In this document: piece by piece, positions 6,211 to 10,655 of the stretch | How the letters are laid out: each line of letters opens with the position of its first letter | Position numbering within the stretch: the stretch's first letter is position 1 | Assembly: GCA_035946955.1 (NCBI GenBank) | Contig: DASYYE010000580.1 | Span: 1 to 10,655 of the forward strand | Source: DASYYE01 sp035946955 | GTDB lineage: Bacteria > Actinomycetota > Actinomycetes > Streptosporangiales > Streptosporangiaceae | Direction: 5' to 3' | Length of the DNA stretch: 10,655 nucleotides | The notes under the pieces: generated by a model | The model's database searches: none | Told to the model about the DNA's origin: nothing | What the model saw: the letters and a program-made list of their open reading frames with translations, nothing else | Translations under genes and position numbers: made by a program

Positions 6211-8693
6211 GGGTGCTGCCCTCCAGTGACGGTGATCGTGCCGGCGGTGATGACCGCCTCCCCCTCGCCGTGAGGGACACCGGGCACTGCGATCGCGGGC
6301 ACACCGGCCTCTCGCAGCAGGATCGCGAGGTGGCCCAGCATGGAGCCTTCGTCGAACACGAAACCCGCCACATGCCCGATGAGGACCGACAGCACGGCAT
6401 AGGGCCGGCTGGCATGGATGACCGGTTTCCGGGTGCTCGATGTGACCCTGTTCAGGATCCGTGCGATGCCCTCGTGTCCGGTCACGTCCTGCGACCTGTC
6501 GACGCTGACGGCCGGGCCGATGGACAACCGGGCCAGCAGTTCGTCATCCGCCAGCCGCAGCAGCGGCCCGCTCGCCGTCCCCGGGGAGATCTGCAGCGCG
6601 CCCGAGTTCGCCACGAGGTCGTCGTTGCCGAGGAGGGTGTAGTCGACGAAGTAGAGGGTTGCGTCGCGGTAGACCCACTCGACGGTCACCGGCCCGTACT
6701 TGTCCTGCATCGCCGTGGTGAACGAGGCCAGCGCGCCCAGACGGGGGAGCAGTTGGGGGCAGTCCGCTGCACCGCGGAGGTTCTCCTCATCGTCAAAGCC
6801 ACGGCTCATATCGCTGACGATGATGGCTTTGGCGCCGGCGGTACCCCGGTTGAGCGCCACCAGTCCCTGGTCGGTGTATTCGACGACCAGGCCGCCGCCT
6901 GCCCGGCGCGAGATCACACCAAGCTCGCCGCGGACGAAGTCGCGCACGATGACGGCGTTGAGTCCCAGCGTGTCCGGGCCAGCCCCGGTGGTGTCCACCA
7001 GCCACTGGACCAGTTCCGCCTTGGGAATGACGATCTGGCGCAGGGTGTCACCCAGGTCCACGACGCATTCACTGGAGCACCCGGACGACAAGGTCTGCGA
7101 CAGTTGCCGCACCGTATCCGCGTCGTGCAGGCCGCGGCCGTTGAACTGGATGACCCAGCCGCTGCCGACGGGAATGCCCTGCTCGACCGCGAGCCGGTAG
7201 GCGGGCCCGCGCTTGGCCAGGTAGCTGCCGTACACGCCGGCCACCTCGCCGAGCTCAACGGATGCTGGCAACTCGTCCAGGTAGAGCCGGTAGGCGTCCG
7301 CGCATGGGCGGTCGGGGGTGCCAGGCTGGTTGTGAGCGGTCACCGGCCGGACCTGGACCAGGTGGACACCCTGTCCGTCTGCCGCCCATTCCACGTCGAC
7401 GTCATGGCCGTAGCGGTCCTTGAGTTTCCTGGCCAGCTGGGCGACCTCCGCCGCAACGGTGCCCACCCGGCCGCCAACGGCCGCGATGTCACCGGAAAGG
7501 ATTCGGCGTGGGGTCGCGACTCCGGCGACGAGCTGGTCGGCCAGGCCGGGCACATACTCGATGACGACGTCATCGTCGCCGGACCCGTAGGTGAATGCAA
7601 CGCCAGCCAGGTCCGGCCGGATCAGCACCTGGACAATGACGGCCAGCCGCGGCTGCGGGTCGAAGTCACCGGCCCGCACCCTCGCTGCGACGGCGGCGGG
7701 TGCGTAGTAGGACTGCCAGACCGCTTCAATGGCGTCGAAGAGTCCCTCTGCCCCCCGCACGCCCAGCACGCTCTCGTGGATGCCCGCAAGGCTCGCGGTT
7801 GGAGTGTCCTCACCAAGCCCTGATGAGCGGACAGCCAACTCGGTGGTGTCCGGGTCGCCAAGAAGGTCCTTCAGCCGGGCCCCGAGCAGTTGACGGGCGT
7901 CGTCGGGAACCCGGACCTCAGCAGCGATCTTGCCGATCCTGGCAACCGAGTCGGTGAAGAACGCGCCCACCGTGGCGCGCAGGTCACCGAACTCCTCAGC
8001 CAGGGCGGCCTGCTGCCCAGCGGACAAGGCCTTCTCGAACTCACCCGCCGGGACCGAGAAGGCCAGCGGGACGCTGAAGTCGCGGCTGCACGCTGCCAGG
8101 GCGGCGAACTTCTGGCCGGTCGCGTCGGGGTCGATACTGGCGCCCAGTCCGGGGAAGCGCTGGCGGGCGAACTGCTTGTGGAAGTCGACGTGGATGTCGC
8201 TGGTCCGCGGGCCGACGGCGCCCTGGTACTTCCCCTCGTAGAGCAGGACCTCGCCCTGTGGACGCCACCACATCATCTGCCCGATGTTGATCCCCGCATA
8301 GACCCGGACGTAGTTCATCGTGTACAGCTGGAGGGTCCACTGCCCCTTGTAGCCGATGTCGCCCAAGCTCGCGGAGAGGTTGATGAAGAGGCCGAGCCGG
8401 GCGATCGACGACCGTGCGGAGAAGGTAGGGGCGTAGTGGTCGCTCCCCAGCACCTCGATCGTGTGGGCCAGGTACAGCTTGCCGGGCTCGAGGACGTACC
8501 CTTCCTCGGGTATCACGATCTCGTCGAACTCGTTCAGCTCGCGGGCGTCGAGCGGCATCTTCCGGTACACCTTGAGCTTGTTCCCAAGGCGGAAGTTGTA
8601 GCTGTTCGGGTTCAGCTGCTCAGGAATGAATGGCTCTATACTGATGCGGCCGTTAGCCCACTCTCGTTCGATCTCAGTGCCCGTTAGAATCAT
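6207..8693 (-). CDS. Fusion of dCTP-deaminase-like domain with PEP-synthase/PPDK-type ATP-grasp and phosphohistidine domains, 828 aa
   Basis: Residues 1-175 are a dCTP deaminase/dUTPase-fold domain: LNPNSYNFRLG, ARSSIARLGL (S95, R99), A108, then KYQGAVGPRTSD. Spacing to E. coli Dcd is exact, but the catalytic Glu (E138 there) is Gln (Q122). Residues about 190-455 are the PPDK/PEP-synthase nucleotide-binding domain: VRSSGLGEDTPTASLAG (R289), AGVAFTYGSG, and DVEWAADG...VQVRPVT (E435, Q447, R449). Residues about 475-690 look like a second, decayed copy (VIVRDFVRGELGV, VTVEWVYRDATLYFVDYTLL) without the Q-x-R pair. Residues 700-828 are the swivelling PEP-utilising domain with the expected phospho-acceptor H788 in EGSMLGHLAILLREAGVPAI. 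The PEP/pyruvate TIM barrel is absent, as in rifampin-phosphotransferase-like enzymes, so phosphate from ATP probably goes through H788 to an unknown acceptor. It is the first gene of the operon; GGTGG precedes the ATG and lies in an inverted repeat. Domain calls are confident, the activity inferred. Confidence 0.88.
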   Translation of the reverse strand: MILTGTEIEREWANGRISIEPFIPEQLNPNSYNFRLGNKLKVYRKMPLDARELNEFDEIVIPEEGYVLEPGKLYLAHTIEVLGSDHYAPTFSARSSIARLGLFINLSASLGDIGYKGQWTLQLYTMNYVRVYAGINIGQMMWWRPQGEVLLYEGKYQGAVGPRTSDIHVDFHKQFARQRFPGLGASIDPDATGQKFAALAACSRDFSVPLAFSVPAGEFEKALSAGQQAALAEEFGDLRATVGAFFTDSVARIGKIAAEVRVPDDARQLLGARLKDLLGDPDTTELAVRSSGLGEDTPTASLAGIHESVLGVRGAEGLFDAIEAVWQSYYAPAAVAARVRAGDFDPQPRLAVIVQVLIRPDLAGVAFTYGSGDDDVVIEYVPGLADQLVAGVATPRRILSGDIAAVGGRVGTVAAEVAQLARKLKDRYGHDVDVEWAADGQGVHLVQVRPVTAHNQPGTPDRPCADAYRLYLDELPASVELGEVAGVYGSYLAKRGPAYRLAVEQGIPVGSGWVIQFNGRGLHDADTVRQLSQTLSSGCSSECVVDLGDTLRQIVIPKAELVQWLVDTTGAGPDTLGLNAVIVRDFVRGELGVISRRAGGGLVVEYTDQGLVALNRGTAGAKAIIVSDMSRGFDDEENLRGAADCPQLLPRLGALASFTTAMQDKYGPVTVEWVYRDATLYFVDYTLLGNDDLVANSGALQISPGTASGPLLRLADDELLARLSIGPAVSVDRSQDVTGHEGIARILNRVTSSTRKPVIHASRPYAVLSVLIGHVAGFVFDEGSMLGHLAILLREAGVPAIAVPGVPHGEGEAVITAGTITVTGGQHP

Positions 8694-8697
8694 GCAT

Positions 8698-8750
8698 CCA
8701 CCAATCCATCAAGGGGTGCCTAAAGAAACTGGGACGGATTTGGTGGTCCC
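8698..8750 (-). promoter_or_regulatory. Operon leader with two mutually exclusive stem-loops over the ribosome-binding site
   Basis: On the minus-strand transcript CCACCAAATCC (8746-8736) can pair with GGATTGGTGG (8707-8698), leaving a single A bulged. That stem includes the GGTGG in front of the ATG at 8693. Alternatively GGGAC (8750-8746) pairs with GTCCC (8735-8731) with the intervening CACCAAATCC in its loop, which would free the ribosome-binding site. The two structures share bases and cannot coexist. This could be a translational switch for the operon or a DNA operator; the pairing is seen directly, the regulatory role is inferred. Confidence 0.45.
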
Positions 8751-9346
8751 CAAGTAGGAGCGGCTTCAATGTGCCGTTGCTATACCCCGACCAGCCGTGT
8801 GTCTCCCCGTATCCCCGTCAGCCCCAGTTCCTCTCCCTACATCATGGTCCCGATGTCCCGCAGTAGCTGTCGCGCATGAGGGCGCCGGTATGCAGACCGC
8901 GAGTCAGCGGCGAGCCGCTGTCCGGCGAATGCCCGCAACTCGGATGTAAGGGAGGAGGGTAGTGGCTGCCTGGTTAGGAGGCAACGAAGATGCTTAAACT
9001 GCGCGTATAGCCCAGGTATGCTCCAGTCAATGGCGCAGGTGATACTGCCCGGGTAGCTGCAGTGCTAGGTACTGGCAAGCCGGGCATGCTGTCTGATACT
9101 GGACATGGCGATATTGGCCCGGCCCGGGCTGATGGTCCAGGTGCCGGTGGGTTTGGGAAAGCCCGGATCCCCTGCAATCGCGTGCGCCGTGCGCAGGTGA
9201 CAGCTTGAGGTGGGCCGGGACCCCCTGCTCGCGTCGGGTTACCACCACCCCCAGCGCGCGAGGGAAGAGCTTCAGAAAAGCGCGGTAAAGTTACGGGCCG
9301 GGGCAGAATCGCACAAAAATAAACTCGAAACCCGAGGAGAAAATCC

Positions 9347-9363
9347 AAGCTCACGCTGAGCTT
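9347..9363. repeat. Perfect 7+7 inverted repeat (operator candidate)
   Basis: AAGCTCA-CGC-TGAGCTT is a perfect palindrome with a 3-nt centre, 27 nt before the ATG at 9391. Its position suits a repressor operator of the plus-strand genes. It could also form a short RNA hairpin followed by ATTTG, but the U-tract is poor for a terminator. Confidence 0.4.
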
Positions 9364-9390
9364 ATTTGCCTTCCTGGGTAGGCTGATGAA

Positions 9391-9663
9391 ATGGGAAAGG
9401 TAATTGCGGTTCTGCTGGTGGCTGCCGGGACGGCGGCGTGCGTTCTGGTGATGCAGCCCTGGCCAGTTGCAGCGCAGCCTTCCCGGGTGTTTCAGGCACA
9501 GGCACATGAACCGCTGCCCTCGCTGCCGGCGATGCCAGGCGTGGCCGGGACGGGTGGTGGGGGACCGCGCCGTGGCGATGCCGCATGGGAAGGGCTTGGC
9601 GCCGCCTTGGTGTCACTCGCCGGGGGTGTCATCATCTGGACCTGGCGCCGGCCATCTCGCTAG
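9391..9663 (+). CDS. Small predicted membrane or exported protein, 90 aa
   Basis: The product begins with a short basic N-terminus and a hydrophobic segment (residues 4-21, KVIAVLLVAAGTAACVLVM). PVAAQP follows and could be a signal-peptidase site. A Pro/Gly-rich linker (about 30-62) leads to a second hydrophobic segment (67-84) and ends in WTWRRPSR, a positive cytoplasmic tail. This fits either two membrane segments or a cleaved signal peptide plus a C-terminal anchor. No family is recognised. The SD is weak (GTAGG about 12 nt before the ATG), so the gene is less certain than its neighbours. It lies 84 nt upstream of the vWA gene on the same strand and may be cotranscribed with it. Confidence 0.5.
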   Translation: MGKVIAVLLVAAGTAACVLVMQPWPVAAQPSRVFQAQAHEPLPSLPAMPGVAGTGGGGPRRGDAAWEGLGAALVSLAGGVIIWTWRRPSR

Positions 9664-9686
9664 TGCTGGCCGCTCTTCAGCTGAGT

Positions 9687-9727
9687 AGGGCACTTCGCCT
9701 CACATAGGGTGCCCCTGGGGGGACACC
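9687..9727 (+). promoter_or_regulatory. Competing hairpins in the leader of the vWA gene
   Basis: GGTGCCCC (9708-9715) pairs with GGGG-A-CACC (9719-9727) to make an 8-bp stem with one bulged A and a TGG loop. GGGCAC (9688-9693) can instead pair with GTGCCC (9709-9714), which uses the same bases. The structures sit between the small gene and the vWA gene, 20 nt before the vWA start. No U-tract follows, so a plain intrinsic terminator is unlikely; attenuation or mRNA processing are possibilities. Confidence 0.4.
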
Positions 9728-9747
9728 AACCCACGAGAGGGAGACCC

Positions 9748-10512
9748 ATGACTGAGTCATTTCCGCAGGGCCAGACCGTGTCATTTCCGCGGACCGAGAC
9801 CGGGGGCCCGAACCGTACGCCTCGCAGCGAGATCGGCCCCGCGGTGTCGGCAAACCGGAAGAAGGAGCCGGTACTCCTGCTCGACCTGTCCACATCCATG
9901 GACTGGAACGCCGCCGACGACAACGGGCCCGACTGGCCGGACCCCACGAGTCGCCGGGCTATCACCATCGCCGCCCTGCACGGCCTGGTGACCGCCCTGG
10001 AGAGCGAGGACTCCGAGGCTGCGACGGAGCAGGCAGGGGGCAGTGACGAGCGCGGCGGCCTGATGACCCACGGCTTCGCCAACGAGCATGTTGAGATCGG
10101 TGACCTGAACTCCTCCAACCTGGAGCGGCGCCTCAACTCGATCCAGTGGGGTGGCCGGACGTACATCATGCCCGCGTGGCGGGCGGCACTCGCCGACTAC
10201 GACGAGGAGTTCGGCGACCGCGACCCCGCCGAACAGCCGACAATGCTCACCCTGGTCCTCACCGACGGGGAAGCTGACGACTGGATGGACTTCGAGCCTG
10301 TCCTCGAGAAGGCCGACACCAAGCACGTCTTCGTTGTCGCCATCATCGGCCACGGGGACAAGCACGACGCAACTCTGCGCGCCTACACGCAGGGAGCGGA
10401 GAAGAACCAGGCGCAGGACAAGTTCGGCAAGAAGCACGTCGAGGTGGTGTCGTTCGACTCGGTGACCGACCCGGGCGAGATCGCCGGTGACCTCGTCACG
10501 CTGGTCAGCTAA
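9748..10512 (+). CDS. vWA domain protein (TerY-like), 254 aa
   Basis: After a polar, probably disordered N-terminus (1-38), a von Willebrand factor A domain fills the rest. The MIDAS metal site is intact: D46, S48 and S50 in LLLDLSTSMDW, T138 in WGGRTYIMPAW, and D173 in LVLTDGEADD. Strand VFVVAIIGHG and the end segment VEVVSFDSVTDPGEIA complete the fold. No signal peptide is seen, so it is cytoplasmic. Such vWA proteins scaffold Mg-dependent protein assemblies; bacterial relatives occur with tellurite-type stress systems, MoxR-type ATPases and conflict systems. The ATG at 9748 is chosen because GAGAGGGAG lies just before it; an in-frame ATG at 9709 lies in the hairpin region and lacks an SD. 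An 11-nt repeat (9756-9766 and 9780-9790) gives two Ser-Phe-Pro units 8 codons apart at the N-terminus. Its partners are not in view unless they are the divergent operon. Confidence 0.88.
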   Translation: MTESFPQGQTVSFPRTETGGPNRTPRSEIGPAVSANRKKEPVLLLDLSTSMDWNAADDNGPDWPDPTSRRAITIAALHGLVTALESEDSEAATEQAGGSDERGGLMTHGFANEHVEIGDLNSSNLERRLNSIQWGGRTYIMPAWRAALADYDEEFGDRDPAEQPTMLTLVLTDGEADDWMDFEPVLEKADTKHVFVVAIIGHGDKHDATLRAYTQGAEKNQAQDKFGKKHVEVVSFDSVTDPGEIAGDLVTLVS

Positions 10513-10557
10513 CCTGCTCCACCCATGGCACAGAGCCCCGGCCCCATGGCTTGGGTT

Positions 10558-10655
10558 CTAGGGATCGTCGCAACACGATGGTCTAGTTGGTTCGGCCAGC
10601 AGCTTAGCCAGACGCTCGGCTGGGGTTTCCCAGCCGAGCGTTTTGCGTGGGCGGC
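10558..10655 (-). CDS. IS30-family transposase, C-terminal fragment (cut by window edge)
   Basis: Read on the minus strand, the frame gives RPRKTLGWETPAERLAKLL, the hallmark C-terminus of IS30-family DDE transposases (N-x-R-P-R-K-x-L-G-W-x-T-P-A-E). It continues for about a dozen residues to the TAG at 10558-10560. The catalytic DDE core and the N-terminus lie outside the window. The gene converges on the vWA gene. Only 32 codons are visible, but the motif is distinctive. Confidence 0.85.
   Translation of the reverse strand, partial: RPRKTLGWETPAERLAKLLAEPTRPSCCDDP
10612..10644 (+). terminator. Strong hairpin with T-tract, terminator-like, inside the IS end
   Basis: ACGCTCGGCTGGG (10612-10624) and CCCAGCCGAGCGT (10629-10641) form a perfect 13-bp stem with a GTTT loop. 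On the plus strand the stem ends in a TTTT run (10641-10644). It would stop transcripts coming from the vWA gene into the element. The left arm and loop fall in codons for the LGWETPAER motif region of the transposase, so part of the symmetry may be a by-product of coding sequence. Confidence 0.55.

Larger units (their letters stand above)
8694..9390. other. Divergent intergenic region without a convincing gene
   Basis: About 700 nt separate the minus-strand operon from the plus-strand small gene. It should hold the promoters for both directions, but I cannot assign -35/-10 pairs with confidence. A frame on the minus strand (8837-9064) is open for 75 codons but has no ATG or GTG start; its last ~35 residues (ELRAFAGQRLAADSRSAYRR...) look protein-like and may be a gene remnant. 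A small perfect hairpin, CAGCGG-CGAG-CCGCTG, lies at 8905-8920. The last ~100 nt (9285-9390) are notably A-rich compared with the rest, as promoter regions in GC-rich genomes often are. Confidence 0.5.
10550..10655 (-). mobile_element. Right-hand end of an IS30-family insertion sequence (continues past the window)
   Basis: The transposase C-terminus below shows that an IS30-type element enters from the right. Its terminal inverted repeat should lie near the transposase stop, within roughly 10545-10580 (TTGGGTTCTAGGGATCGTCG and following). The exact boundary cannot be set because the other end is outside the window. The insertion lies only about 40 nt after the vWA stop. Confidence 0.6.

Noticed and set aside
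6213..8687. Large plus-strand frames (6213-7823 and 7890-8687) opposite the fusion gene
   Set aside because: They mirror the third-position GC bias of the minus-strand gene, and no SD or motif supports them.
8694..9390. tRNA, small RNA or CRISPR in the divergent region
   Set aside because: No cloverleaf, no regular spaced repeats and no recognisable RNA family were seen; only short inverted repeats are present.
8974..9507. Minus-strand 177-codon frame in the divergent region
   Set aside because: Its composition is Pro/Arg/Ser-rich without domains, it runs antisense across the start of the 90-aa gene and the palindrome, and it shows no SD.
9756..9790. 11-nt direct repeat GTCATTTCCGC, two copies 24 nt apart
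   Set aside because: It lies at the start of the vWA coding region and encodes a small Ser-Phe-Pro repeat. Two copies are too few for a CRISPR or attachment site.
9781..10437. Minus-strand 218-codon frame opposite the vWA gene
   Set aside because: It is antisense to a vWA domain with intact MIDAS residues; the product is Val/Leu/Gly-rich without motifs.
10524..10552. CCATGG repeated around the vWA 3' end, possible hairpin
   Set aside because: The stem is only 6 bp with a long loop and no T-run. The IS-borne hairpin at 10612 is a far better terminator.

Overview
The base composition is high GC, G/C-ending codons dominate, and most genes abut or overlap by 4 nt. Together these point to an actinomycete (Streptomyces-like or a relative). 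I see no housekeeping genes, tRNAs, rRNAs or CRISPR arrays. The window looks like an accessory locus with an insertion sequence at its right edge.

Positions 1-8693 hold one minus-strand operon of seven genes, read right to left. In order of transcription they are: (1) an 828-aa fusion of a dCTP-deaminase-like domain with a PEP-synthase/PPDK-type ATP-grasp and swivelling phosphohistidine domain; (2) a CYTH (triphosphate tunnel) protein with a novel N-terminal half; (3) a HAD-IIA phosphatase closest in motifs to LHPP/HDHD2; (4) an alkaline-phosphatase-superfamily phosphodiesterase; (5) a Pol-beta-type nucleotidyltransferase; (6) a helical protein of unknown function; (7) a SRPBCC/cyclase-like protein with an extra domain, cut by the left edge. 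Three junctions are ATGA overlaps, and the others are an 8-nt overlap or gaps of 1-3 nt. The set is therefore very probably co-translated as one system.

Positions 8694-9390 are a non-coding divergent region. The operon leader there contains two mutually exclusive stem-loops that involve the ribosome-binding site. A 7+7 palindrome lies before the first plus-strand gene. Positions 9391-10512 carry a small predicted membrane protein and a von Willebrand factor A (vWA) protein with an intact MIDAS, separated by a second pair of competing hairpins. Positions 10558-10655 are the 3' end of an IS30-family transposase gene.

Every recognisable enzyme of the operon acts on phosphoryl or nucleotide groups: nucleotide binding, ATP-to-His phosphotransfer, triphosphate binding, phosphoester or phosphoramidate hydrolysis, diester hydrolysis and nucleotidyl transfer. 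I infer an uncharacterised nucleotide/phosphotransfer pathway, either making a phosphorylated small molecule or acting as a stress/conflict system. In this system the deaminase-like domain, whose catalytic Glu is Gln, may sense or hold a nucleotide rather than deaminate it. The pathway and its product are inference; the domain assignments rest on visible motifs.
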